Translations under genes and position numbers: made by a program
Notes under the pieces: model-generated
What the model was told of the DNA's origin: nothing
What the model saw: only the letters and a program-made list of their open reading frames with translations
Database searches by the model: none
Shown here: positions 7,486-13,808 of the stretch, piece after piece
Numbering within the stretch: position 1 is the first letter of the stretch
Layout: each line of letters begins with the position of its first letter
NCBI GenBank assembly: GCA_000436915.1
Contig: HF994114.1
Location: forward strand, 11,870 to 27,332
Origin: Prevotella sp. CAG:1092
Lineage (GTDB): Bacteria; Bacteroidota; Bacteroidia; Bacteroidales; Bacteroidaceae
DNA length: 15,463 nt
Direction: 5' to 3'

Positions 7486-7911
7486 ATGGCAATGGAAATA
7501 AAAATTGAATCATTGGATGGCATCCGTGCAGCAGCTAAAGAATTTGTTGCCAACATCGGCGATGCCACAGTTTTTGCCTTCTATGGCTCTATGGGAGCAG
7601 GCAAGACAACATTCATCAAAGCTGTTTGTGAGGAACTTGGCGTAGAAGATGTTATCACATCGCCAACCTTCGCCATCGTTAATGAATATCGTTCGGCGAC
7701 TACCGACGAACTAATATATCACTTCGACTTCTATCGCATAAAGAAGCTCGACGAGGTATACGATATGGGCTACGAAGACTATATCTATAGTGGTGCCCTA
7801 TGCTTCATCGAGTGGCCAGAGCTGATAGAAGAACTTCTGCCTACTGATGCCGTAAAGGTGAATATCACGGTAGGCGAAGATGGTTGTCGCAAGGTGGTAG
7901 TGAATGAGTAA
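7486..7911 (+). CDS. tsaE: tRNA threonylcarbamoyladenosine biosynthesis ATPase TsaE
   Basis: TsaE is the ATPase partner of TsaB-TsaD in making the t6A37 modification of ANN-decoding tRNAs, which includes the tRNA-Lys(UUU) encoded further right in this window. The protein has a Walker A motif GSMGAGKT (34-41), the family signatures TSPTF (58-62) and YHFDFYR (78-84), and FIEWPEL (107-113). At 141 aa it is typical. The ATG at 7486 is used; a second ATG at 7492 would give a protein two residues shorter. It is the last gene of the codirectional run, ending 17 nt before a strong terminator. From general knowledge, adjacency to the PorX-type gene is common in Bacteroidetes. Confidence 0.95.
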   Translation: MAMEIKIESLDGIRAAAKEFVANIGDATVFAFYGSMGAGKTTFIKAVCEELGVEDVITSPTFAIVNEYRSATTDELIYHFDFYRIKKLDEVYDMGYEDYIYSGALCFIEWPELIEELLPTDAVKVNITVGEDGCRKVVVNE

Positions 7912-7928
7912 TATATATATAAATAATG

Positions 7929-7963
7929 TGCGCTATAGGCTGATGTCTGTAGCGCATTTTTTT
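7929..7963 (+). terminator. rho-independent terminator after tsaE
   Basis: TGCGCTATAG (7929-7938) pairs with CTGTAGCGCA (7947-7956) in a 10-bp stem with one G-U pair and an 8-nt loop. Seven T residues follow (7957-7963). It ends the tsaE transcript and separates this run from the downstream sigma-factor unit. Confidence 0.9.
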
Positions 7964-7967
7964 GTTG

Positions 7968-8008
7968 CATGCTATGTGATTCTTTGTTGTTATGCAAAAA
8001 ATAGCATG
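7968..8008. other. spaced 8-bp inverted repeat upstream of the sigma-factor unit
   Basis: CATGCTAT (7968-7975) and ATAGCATG (8001-8008) are exact reverse complements separated by 25 nt. They lie in the 138-nt gap between the tsaE terminator and the first DUF4252 gene, where the promoter of that unit must be. I found no good TTTG/TAnnTTTG pair there, so the unit may use an alternative sigma factor, possibly its own. The repeat could be an operator, but at this length it may also be chance. Confidence 0.35.
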
Positions 8009-8101
8009 ATTGATGTAGCACATTTGTTGTTTTCTACGTCTGTATAATTAGAAGCACATAAAGATGGTGTGCCGAAACAGTTAAACCAAACACAGAAAGA
8101 T

Positions 8102-8578
8102 ATGAAAAAGGTTTTATTTTCTTTGCTCTTGGCTATGGCAACATTTGCAGCCAATGCCACAACTCCCGACGAAATCTTCACCATGTTTAAGCAAATGCCT
8201 AATGCTTCGTATACCCACCTGCCAAAGATATTGATAAAAGCTGGACTGGCGTGTGGCAAGAATGATGTTGACAACGATGCAAAGGATATTGCCAAGAAAG
8301 TTAGCTCTATCTCCGTGCTCGAACTCGAAGATTGCAGCAAGAAGGTGAAAGACGATTTTGCAGAGGCTGTATCTAAACTCAATACTGGGAAATATGAAAC
8401 CCTCGTGAAATCTAACGACGATGATGAGAAAGTGAATATCTTGCTCAAAACATCGAAAGATACAATAAAAGAGATGCTCATTGTGGATATCGATGGCGAT
8501 GAAGCCACATTGGTGCAGATAAAAGGAAAAATTAAACGCTCGGATATTGACAAGATGGTGAAGTTCTCAACAAAATAG
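8102..8578 (+). CDS. DUF4252 domain secreted protein, upstream copy
   Basis: The function is unknown. The N-terminus MKKVLFSLLLAMATFAANA is a Sec signal peptide with likely cleavage after ANA, leaving a periplasmic or surface domain of about 140 residues. The domain has the DUF4252 pattern: VLELEDCSKKVKDDF, then KYETLVKSNDDDEKVNILLK, then LLV-type strands ending in LVQIKGKIKRSDIDKM. I chose the ATG at 8102 because it gives a clean signal peptide; a GTG at 8069 would add 11 polar residues ahead of it. No lipobox Cys is seen. It is the first gene of a four-gene unit with an ECF sigma factor, a probable anti-sigma factor and a second DUF4252 gene, so it is probably part of that sigma circuit. 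Confidence 0.85.
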   Translation: MKKVLFSLLLAMATFAANATTPDEIFTMFKQMPNASYTHLPKILIKAGLACGKNDVDNDAKDIAKKVSSISVLELEDCSKKVKDDFAEAVSKLNTGKYETLVKSNDDDEKVNILLKTSKDTIKEMLIVDIDGDEATLVQIKGKIKRSDIDKMVKFSTK

Positions 8579-8611
8579 AATAGCGAGACTGATGCCTATA
8601 TACATTATTAT

Positions 8612-9121
8612 ATGGACGTAAAGGAATTCAAACAACGTTTCATTCCATGTTCGCAAAACATGTATTGGACAGCCTACCGACTATCAGGCTCTGACTCTGA
8701 AGCGCAAGACATAGTGCAGGAAACATTCCTACGGCTATGGACACATCGCGAAAAGCTAAGCGAGGTTATAAATGCTGAAGCTTACTGCGTGAGAATGGTG
8801 CGCAATGTGTTTGTAGACATGCATAGAGTGAAGAAATTGAAGATTGCTGCCATAGATGGCGAAGTGGTGCGTGTGGCTGATGCCGATGATGTGGGGCAGG
8901 GAATGGAGCAACGCCAAATGGCTGATGTTGCTAAGCAGATGATAGACAAGCTGCCTGAACAACAACGCAAAATCATCATGATGAAAGATGTAGAAGACTA
9001 CAGCTATGATGAGATTGCCGAAGCTACAGGAATGAATGGTAGCACCATTCGTACCACCCTCAGCCGTGCACGAAAGGCGGTAAGAAAGATGTTTAATAGT
9101 GTTGGACTAACAAAACAATGA
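8612..9121 (+). CDS. ECF-type RNA polymerase sigma-70 factor
   Basis: This is an extracytoplasmic-function sigma factor that directs RNA polymerase to a specific regulon. Region 2 spans about residues 12-75, with SEAQDIVQETFLRLW (29-43) and the helix ending in RMVRNVFVDMHR. Region 4 spans about 103-155: LPEQQRKIIMMKDVEDYSYDEIAEATGMNGSTIRTTLSRARKAVRKM, a standard helix-turn-helix. Length (169 aa) and the absence of region 3 fit ECF factors. It begins 33 nt after the first DUF4252 gene, and its TGA overlaps the ATG of the next gene by 4 nt (ATGA). The target promoters cannot be determined here. Its location 1.2 kb downstream of porX recalls the PorX-SigP partnership of P. gingivalis, but orthology to SigP is untested. 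Confidence 0.95.
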   Translation: MDVKEFKQRFIPCSQNMYWTAYRLSGSDSEAQDIVQETFLRLWTHREKLSEVINAEAYCVRMVRNVFVDMHRVKKLKIAAIDGEVVRVADADDVGQGMEQRQMADVAKQMIDKLPEQQRKIIMMKDVEDYSYDEIAEATGMNGSTIRTTLSRARKAVRKMFNSVGLTKQ

Positions 9122-9630
9122 TGATGGAAGAAAAAGATATTAGAATATTGCTCAATAAATATTATGCTGGCGAAACTGACGAGGTAGATGAAAATCGTCT
9201 CGTAGACTATTTCGCTACTGCTGATGTTCCTCAGAATTTGGCTGAAGATAAGCGTATGTTCTTTGCGCTATATAATCTTGGAGAAGCCAAGGGCGCTGCG
9301 AATATCGAAGCCAAGATGGAACGCCAAGTGGAAATATGGAATATGATAGAGAGCAAGACAGCTAAACGCACTCAGCGCAATTCCGTGAGATGGCTTGTGG
9401 GAGTGGCAGCATCGCTGTTGGTTATCGTCTCCGTAGGCGTAATGTCGTTGGTAAACAAGGCAGACTCTTATACTGCGCAGCAACAGCTATTCCACGATGA
9501 GCAGTTGCAAGATGAGCATAGACAATATTCTGAGCAAGAGATACAGCATGCAAGGTTTATCACTCAGATGGCGTTGGCAAAATTCTCGAAGAGTATGGAT
9601 AAGGGACTTGATGTCTTGAATAAAAATTAG
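9118..9630 (+). CDS. probable anti-sigma factor, single-pass membrane protein
   Basis: I do not recognise a named family. The 170-aa protein has a charged N-terminal cytoplasmic part (1-90), one transmembrane helix (about 92-112, RWLVGVAASLLVIVSVGVMSLV) preceded by Arg/Lys residues, and a polar, Gln- and Glu-rich periplasmic tail of about 55 residues. Opening residues of the type DIRILLNKYYAGETDEVDENRLVDYF resemble the zinc-free anti-sigma-like domains found beside ECF sigma genes in Bacteroidetes. The gene overlaps the sigma stop by 4 nt and starts with three consecutive ATG codons (9118, 9121, 9124), which points to translational coupling and to a direct partner of the sigma factor. The role is inferred from topology and position. 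No FecR domain or TonB receptor is nearby. Confidence 0.72.
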   Translation: MMMEEKDIRILLNKYYAGETDEVDENRLVDYFATADVPQNLAEDKRMFFALYNLGEAKGAANIEAKMERQVEIWNMIESKTAKRTQRNSVRWLVGVAASLLVIVSVGVMSLVNKADSYTAQQQLFHDEQLQDEHRQYSEQEIQHARFITQMALAKFSKSMDKGLDVLNKN

Positions 9631-9640
9631 TATAATAGAT

Positions 9641-10093
9641 ATGAAAAAGGTAGTTGTTACATTATTAATGGTTGTTGTAGCCCAGCTGGCTATGGCACAG
9701 GATATTATCTTCAAGAAATATGAGGATGCAAAGGGAGTGCAAACAGTATACTTGTCGAAGACTCTACTCTCGTTGGCTGCAGGCTCGTTAGACGATGTAG
9801 AAGATATGGACTTGCGCTCTATAGCCGGAAAGCTCGATAATCTCCGCATCCTTGATTGCGAGAAAGCAGGTATGGCGGCAAAGATAAAAGTCGACGCTTT
9901 GGCAGCCTTCAAGAACGGACGATATGAAGAGATGATGAGAGTAAACGATGGAGACGAGAAGACTTTCATATACTTCCGCAAGAATGGTAAGAAAAACGAG
10001 TTTGCCCTGCTTAATATTGAAAAGGACGAAGTGCAGTTGATAAACATCATCGGCACCATGACCCTGGAAGATATAAAGAGGTGTATGAAATAG
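9641..10093 (+). CDS. DUF4252 domain secreted protein, downstream copy
   Basis: This is a second, diverged member of the same family as the protein at 8102-8578; function unknown. It has signal peptide MKKVVVTLLMVVVAQLAMAQ with cleavage probably after AMA, then a domain with LRILDCEKAGMAAKIKVDAL, RYEEMMRVNDGDEKTFIYFRK and LINIIGTMTLEDIKRCM, aligning by eye with the matching blocks of the upstream copy. At 150 aa it is about the same size. It starts 10 nt after the anti-sigma stop, so it belongs to the same transcript. The two copies bracketing the sigma/anti-sigma pair suggest that they act as sensors, targets or partners of the membrane protein. The stop codon abuts an A-rich repeat array. 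Confidence 0.85.
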   Translation: MKKVVVTLLMVVVAQLAMAQDIIFKKYEDAKGVQTVYLSKTLLSLAAGSLDDVEDMDLRSIAGKLDNLRILDCEKAGMAAKIKVDALAAFKNGRYEEMMRVNDGDEKTFIYFRKNGKKNEFALLNIEKDEVQLINIIGTMTLEDIKRCMK

Positions 10094-10206
10094 GTAAAAA
10101 AGTAAAAAGGTAAAAAAGTAAGGAACGTCCTTTACTCTTTTACCTTTTATTTATCCGAAGGTTTTACCCTTTTACCTTTTTACTTTTTTACCTTTTTACC
10201 TTTAAA
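10092..10206. terminator. A/T-rich inverted-repeat array between convergent genes, probable bidirectional terminator
   Basis: The gap is built from units of the type GGTAAAAA/AGTAAAAA on the left and their complements on the right. Bases 10092-10115 are the exact reverse complement of 10170-10193 (24 bp), with a 54-nt centre that itself contains shorter complementary pieces around 10118-10146. The left arm begins inside the stop codon of the DUF4252 gene and the right array ends at the lipoprotein stop. Because both arms are A-rich or T-rich, termination could work for either convergent transcript. Confidence 0.75.
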
Positions 10207-11058
10207 CTACTTCACCAATACTACCAAGTATTTGCTTGTGCTCCAGAATAGCTGAGGATTTGTGATGCGCAATATATATTGCTTGTTAGCATCCTGAGTT
10301 AGAGTGTAGCTACTTGAAGGGTGAGTGGTGAGGAGTTTTGCCGACTTGGAGTATAGCTTAATCTCCTTGTCCACGCGGATATCAATCTTGGTGAAATAAC
10401 TCTTGTTGAAGTTAGACTGCAATACCTTGCCATCGTCCAAGATTCGTTGGTTCTTCAACTCCTTCTTAGTTCCGAAAACAAACCAAGCGGTGTTGAGCTG
10501 CTTGTCTTGCTCGTTGATGGTCTGAGTTTTGCCAGCACTTTCGCTCTTCAAACTTGAAACAGAAGTATTCAAGTTATTAATAGTTTCGTCAAGTTCTACG
10601 ATATGAATATCTTTAGCATCAAGCTCTGCACGAAGCTGCTGCAACTGCTGATCTTTCTCGTCAAGTTGCTTTATCATATTCTCTATAGTACGCTTCATCT
10701 CCTCGCCCTTGAAAGAACTTTCGCGGAGCTGGTTCTGAAGTTTCTTAATGAGCTCACGGTTTTGCGCCATTTTGCTAGAGATGAATTTCACATTCTCTTT
10801 AATCTGGCTTGCCTTGTTGGTGCCTTCACCATCCTTCACGATGTTCACTCTGTTTTCAGCCTCATTAATTTCTCTGAAGCCCTCCTGAATCTCGTTGAGT
10901 GTACCCATCATATCGTTGATTTCATTATCGCGCTGTGCAATAATACTCTTCAAACTGTCGGCTTGGGCCATACTCTCTACCGAAGGTCCTTTGCTCTTAC
11001 TATCGCAGCCAGTCAGAAGCAATGCTCCTGCCATGGCAAAAAGGATAATTTTTCTCAT
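10207..11058 (-). CDS. coiled-coil lipoprotein, resembling the Cbp1 family
   Basis: This is an envelope lipoprotein: MRKIILFAMAGALLLTGC gives a lipobox LLTGC with Cys18. Residues about 30-190 are a long, nearly uninterrupted coiled coil of Gln, Glu, Lys, Asn and Leu. The C-terminal 90 residues form a compact beta-rich domain (AWFVFGTKKELKNQRILDDG, SYTLTQ, ITNPQLFWSTSKYLVV). This combination matches, from memory, proteins grouped with the Bacteroides fragilis collagen-binding adhesin Cbp1. Whether this one binds collagen is unknown, and the name should be taken as a family resemblance. The length is 283 aa. It starts 2 nt after the rsmI stop and is probably transcribed from the rsmI promoter. 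Confidence 0.75.
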   Translation of the reverse strand: MRKIILFAMAGALLLTGCDSKSKGPSVESMAQADSLKSIIAQRDNEINDMMGTLNEIQEGFREINEAENRVNIVKDGEGTNKASQIKENVKFISSKMAQNRELIKKLQNQLRESSFKGEEMKRTIENMIKQLDEKDQQLQQLRAELDAKDIHIVELDETINNLNTSVSSLKSESAGKTQTINEQDKQLNTAWFVFGTKKELKNQRILDDGKVLQSNFNKSYFTKIDIRVDKEIKLYSKSAKLLTTHPSSSYTLTQDANKQYILRITNPQLFWSTSKYLVVLVK

Positions 11059-11060
11059 AA

Positions 11061-11753
11061 TTACTCTTGTTTTGAATCTTTGGTATTTTTTCCTGCCACT
11101 ACTATGACGATCTCGCCTTTTGGAGGCGTTTGTGTGAAGTGGTCTACTAATTCATTTAATGTTCCTCTGACGCTTTCTTCAAACATCTTTGATATCTCTC
11201 TACATACGCTGGCTTGTCTATCTTCGCCAAACACCTCGGCAAACTGCTGTAGTGCTTTCACCAGTCTGTAAGGCGATTCATAGAATATCATTGTGCGAGT
11301 TTCGTCGGCGAGATTCTCCAATCTTGTCTTGCGTCCTTTCTTCTGAGGCAAAAAGCCCTCGAAGCAAAATCTGTCGCATGGCAGTCCTGATGATACTATT
11401 GCTGGTATGCAAGCAGTTGCTCCAGGTAGTGTCTGAACAGTTATTCCTGCCTTGGCAGCCTCACGAGCAAGGAAGAATCCAGGGTCGCTGATGCCTGGCG
11501 TACCAGCATCGCTGACCAAAGCTATGGTCTGTCCTGCCTTTAGTCGCTCAACGATAGATGCGGATGTGCCGTGCTCGTTGAACTTATGATGCGACATCAA
11601 ATGTGTGTGAATGTCGAAGTGCTTAAACAACTTTCCCGTTGTTCTTGTATCTTCGGCAAGCACCACGTCGGCTTCTTTTAATATGCGTATAGCACGAAGC
11701 GTCATGTCTTCCATGTTTCCCACAGGAGTGGGTACGATATATAGTGTCCCCAT
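11061..11753 (-). CDS. rsmI: 16S rRNA (cytidine(1402)-2'-O)-methyltransferase RsmI
   Basis: RsmI uses S-adenosylmethionine to methylate the 2'-O of C1402 in the ribosomal decoding centre. All family motifs are present: LYIVPTPVGN (4-13), AEDTRTTG (33-40), LVSDAGTPGISDPG (79-92), PGATA (110-114), FEGFLP (131-136) and MIFYESPYRL. It has the tetrapyrrole-methylase fold. At 230 aa it is shorter than the E. coli enzyme, lacking the C-terminal extension, which is usual in this phylum. I start at the ATG at 11753, giving MGTLYIVPTPVGN; an upstream TTG at 11792 would place the start on top of the -33 box. The lipoprotein gene follows after 2 nt. Confidence 0.95.
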   Translation of the reverse strand: MGTLYIVPTPVGNMEDMTLRAIRILKEADVVLAEDTRTTGKLFKHFDIHTHLMSHHKFNEHGTSASIVERLKAGQTIALVSDAGTPGISDPGFFLAREAAKAGITVQTLPGATACIPAIVSSGLPCDRFCFEGFLPQKKGRKTRLENLADETRTMIFYESPYRLVKALQQFAEVFGEDRQASVCREISKMFEESVRGTLNELVDHFTQTPPKGEIVIVVAGKNTKDSKQE

Positions 11754-11762
11754 AACAATGAG

Positions 11763-11793
11763 CAAATTTAATGTAATTCCAAGACAACACAAA
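11763..11793 (-). promoter_or_regulatory. rsmI promoter, Bacteroides-type
   Basis: On the minus strand a -33 box TTTG (11793-11790) is followed after 19 nt by a -7 box TAAATTTG (11770-11763), a perfect match to TAnnTTTG. The box ends only 9 nt before the rsmI ATG, so the mRNA leader should be about 5-6 nt or absent. Confidence 0.8.
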
Positions 11794-11854
11794 ATTTATT
11801 CACATTTATTTTGAAATGCCACCTATATTTCATATAATAGCTCTATATATATGC

Positions 11855-11996
11855 ACTCGGGAATGAAAAAGAAAACTTCGTATTTCTTTTGTCATTCCAC
11901 TCTTTTGCACTACCTTTTGATAAGGTAGGCTGTACTCGGAAATGAAAAAGAAAACTTCGTATTTCTTTTGTCATTCCACTCTTTTGCACTACCTTT
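11855..11996. repeat. 63-bp direct repeat at 79-bp spacing upstream of tdk
   Basis: Bases 11855-11917 and 11934-11996 are identical except for one base (G at 11861, A at 11940). Each copy contains an imperfect hairpin (11860-11898 and 11939-11977) built from an ATGAAAAAGAAA arm, a loop around CTTCG and a TTTCTTTTGTCAT arm. A promoter-like TTTG ... TACCTTT pair follows. The 16-nt spacer (11918-11933) is not repeated. Confidence 0.93.
11888..11918 (+). promoter_or_regulatory. upstream, degenerate copy of the tdk promoter
   Basis: In the left copy of the direct repeat, TTTG (11888-11891) is followed after 19 nt by TACCTTTT (11911-11918). The final G of the TAnnTTTG consensus is replaced by T, so this promoter is probably weaker than the right-hand copy or inactive. 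Confidence 0.45.
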
Positions 11997-11997
11997 G
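11967..11997 (+). promoter_or_regulatory. tdk promoter, Bacteroides-type
   Basis: A -33 box TTTG (11967-11970) and a perfect -7 box TACCTTTG (11990-11997) are separated by 19 nt. The -33 box lies in the right arm of the hairpin of the repeated unit, so a protein bound to that inverted repeat would block it. The -7 box ends 5 nt before the first ATG, which implies an essentially leaderless mRNA. Confidence 0.82.
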
Positions 11998-12002
11998 TCG
12001 AC

Positions 12003-12596
12003 ATGATGGAAAATTTATATGGGGAGTCACACCGCCCAGGCAGAATAGAAGTTGTGTGTGGTTCGATGTTCTCTGGAAAGACTGAAGAACTAATACGCCG
12101 TATGAAACGCGCGAAGTTTGCTAAACAGAGGGTTGAGATTTTTAAGCCTTCTATAGATACAAGGTATTCCGACGAAGACGTGATAAGCCACGACCACAAC
12201 GTGATACCAAGTACTCCTATCGACTCGTCGGCTTCTATTTTGTTGCTGTCGAGCGAGACTGACGTTGTGGGCATCGACGAAGCACAATTCTTCGATGATG
12301 GCATCGTTGACGTATGCAACCAGCTTGCTAACCGTGGTGTTCGCGTCATCATTGCAGGTTTGGATATGGACTATCTTGGCAAACCATTCGGTCCTATGCC
12401 TGCCCTTTGCGCCATTGCCGACGATGTCACTAAGGTGCATGCCATCTGTGTGCGCTGTGGTGCCTTGGCTTATGTCAGCCATCGCCTCGTTGCTAATACC
12501 AAGACCGTGATGCTTGGTGAGCAGACAGAATACGAACCTCTCTGTCGCGAATGCTATCGCAAGGAAATGGGAGAGAGCGCTGAAACAAAAGAATAG
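12003..12596 (+). CDS. tdk: thymidine kinase (type II)
   Basis: This enzyme phosphorylates thymidine with ATP in pyrimidine salvage. The sequence shows the P-loop GSMFSGKT (20-27), the DEAQFF motif (92-97) with the expected acidic base, the lasso-region motif GLDMDYLGKPFGPMP (119-133), and a structural zinc site from Cys149/Cys152 and Cys181/Cys184. At 197 aa it is normal for the type II, TK1-like family. The first two codons are both ATG (12003 and 12006); because the promoter box ends at 11997, transcription probably begins at or next to the start codon. An AI-2E family transporter follows after 55 nt and is probably co-transcribed. The upstream region is unusual in carrying a duplicated promoter unit. 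Confidence 0.96.
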   Translation: MMENLYGESHRPGRIEVVCGSMFSGKTEELIRRMKRAKFAKQRVEIFKPSIDTRYSDEDVISHDHNVIPSTPIDSSASILLLSSETDVVGIDEAQFFDDGIVDVCNQLANRGVRVIIAGLDMDYLGKPFGPMPALCAIADDVTKVHAICVRCGALAYVSHRLVANTKTVMLGEQTEYEPLCRECYRKEMGESAETKE

Positions 12597-12651
12597 ATCT
12601 TGCTCCCCTTCATAATTCCGCCTAAATAAAAAACTTTAATTCCAAACGAAT

Positions 12652-13773
12652 ATGCCCGAGAAGATTACATTCGACTATTTCATCCGTAAGGCAGGCATCG
12701 TGACATTAGTGGTGCTGGCAATCCTTATTGTAAAATATCTCGGCGAAGTGTTGTTGCCATTTGTCGTAGCATGGCTCTTTGCCTATTTGCTTTATCCTAT
12801 CGTACGCTTTGTGCAAGACAAGCTGCGAGTAAAGATAAGGGCGTTGGCTATCGTCATCACTTTATTTTTCGTTATCGGAATAATAGGCGGAATCCTATGG
12901 TTCATCATACCGCCTATGATAGAGCAGTTTGAGAAGTTGGGTGATGTGCTTTCGCGTTGGGTGCAGCAAACCACACATTCTAATAGCATTACAGCCTTGA
13001 TACAATCGTGGATTCAAGACCATAGGGTAGAGGTGGAAAGATTCTTCAAGAGCAAAGACTTCTCTGATGCCATACGCAACAGCATGCCTAAGGTAGTGTC
13101 GTTTGTTGGTCAAACAGCAAACATATTGTTGAGTATCGTGGCGTCTATGATCACCTTATTATATATGTTCTTCATATTGCTCGACTACGAATACCTTACT
13201 GCCAACTGGATACGCATATTCCCTGAAAAGAATCGTCCTTTCTGGCGTGAGCTAATGAAGGATGTAGAATGTGAGCTAAATAAATATATTCGTGGTCAGG
13301 GTCTTGTGGCTCTTTGCATGGGCATCATGTTCTGTATCGGTTTTTCCATCATGGATTTCCCTATGGCTATCGGCTTAGGCATCCTCATCGGCATCATGGA
13401 CCTTGTGCCATATCTCCATACCTTTGCCCTTATACCTACGGCTTTCCTCGCTATGCTCAAGGCTGCCGACACAGGACAAAACTTCTGGATGGTGTTCGGT
13501 ATGGCTGTTTGCTTGTTCTGTGTAGTGCAGATTATTACCGATGCTATCGTCACTCCACGCATCATGGGCAAGACCATGGGACTCAATCCTGCCATCCTCT
13601 TGCTGTCGCTATCAGTATGGGGAGCACTCCTTGGCTTTATCGGACTTATCATAGCGCTGCCACTAACAACCCTTATCATGGCTTATTGGCAACGATATGT
13701 GACTAAAGAAAAGCAGCCTGCAACGGCACTCCATAAGCCTAAACAACCCAACGACGACGACCAAAAACTATGA
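12652..13773 (+). CDS. AI-2E family transporter (UPF0118 membrane protein)
   Basis: This is a polytopic inner-membrane protein of the AI-2E transporter/exporter family; members include autoinducer-2 exporters, Na+/H+ antiporters and permeases of unknown substrate. About seven or eight hydrophobic segments are seen: two near residues 12-45, one around 63-88, one around 155-177, and a C-terminal set from about 210 to 345. A soluble stretch lies between about 90 and 150. The motif DLVPYLHTFALIPTAFLA, the segment VTPRIMGKTMGLNPAILLLSLSVWGALLGFIGLIIALPLTTL and the Pro/Gly-rich ends are typical of the family. The 373-aa length is normal, with a short charged C-terminal tail. The substrate cannot be inferred. 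Nothing resembling a strong terminator follows before the tRNA promoter. Confidence 0.92.
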   Translation: MPEKITFDYFIRKAGIVTLVVLAILIVKYLGEVLLPFVVAWLFAYLLYPIVRFVQDKLRVKIRALAIVITLFFVIGIIGGILWFIIPPMIEQFEKLGDVLSRWVQQTTHSNSITALIQSWIQDHRVEVERFFKSKDFSDAIRNSMPKVVSFVGQTANILLSIVASMITLLYMFFILLDYEYLTANWIRIFPEKNRPFWRELMKDVECELNKYIRGQGLVALCMGIMFCIGFSIMDFPMAIGLGILIGIMDLVPYLHTFALIPTAFLAMLKAADTGQNFWMVFGMAVCLFCVVQIITDAIVTPRIMGKTMGLNPAILLLSLSVWGALLGFIGLIIALPLTTLIMAYWQRYVTKEKQPATALHKPKQPNDDDQKL

Positions 13774-13808
13774 TATTTACGAAAATTAGATAAAAAATCT
13801 TAGAATAA

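Noticed and set aside
8019..8042. Near matches to the -7 box (CACATTTG at 8019, TACGTCTG at 8035) upstream of the sigma unit
   Set aside because: Each has a mismatch and neither has a TTTG box 19-21 nt upstream.
8069..8101. GTG start extending the first DUF4252 protein by 11 residues
   Set aside because: The extension is polar and would sit in front of a standard signal peptide; the ATG at 8102 is far more likely.
10603..11271. 222-codon open frame on the plus strand opposite the lipoprotein and rsmI
   Set aside because: It crosses two confident minus-strand genes, is Leu/Ile-rich in the manner of antisense frames and has no recognisable domain.
11754..11792. TTG start extending RsmI by 13 residues
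   Set aside because: It would place the start codon upstream of the perfect -7 box and overlapping the -33 box; the ATG at 11753 gives the standard RsmI N-terminus.
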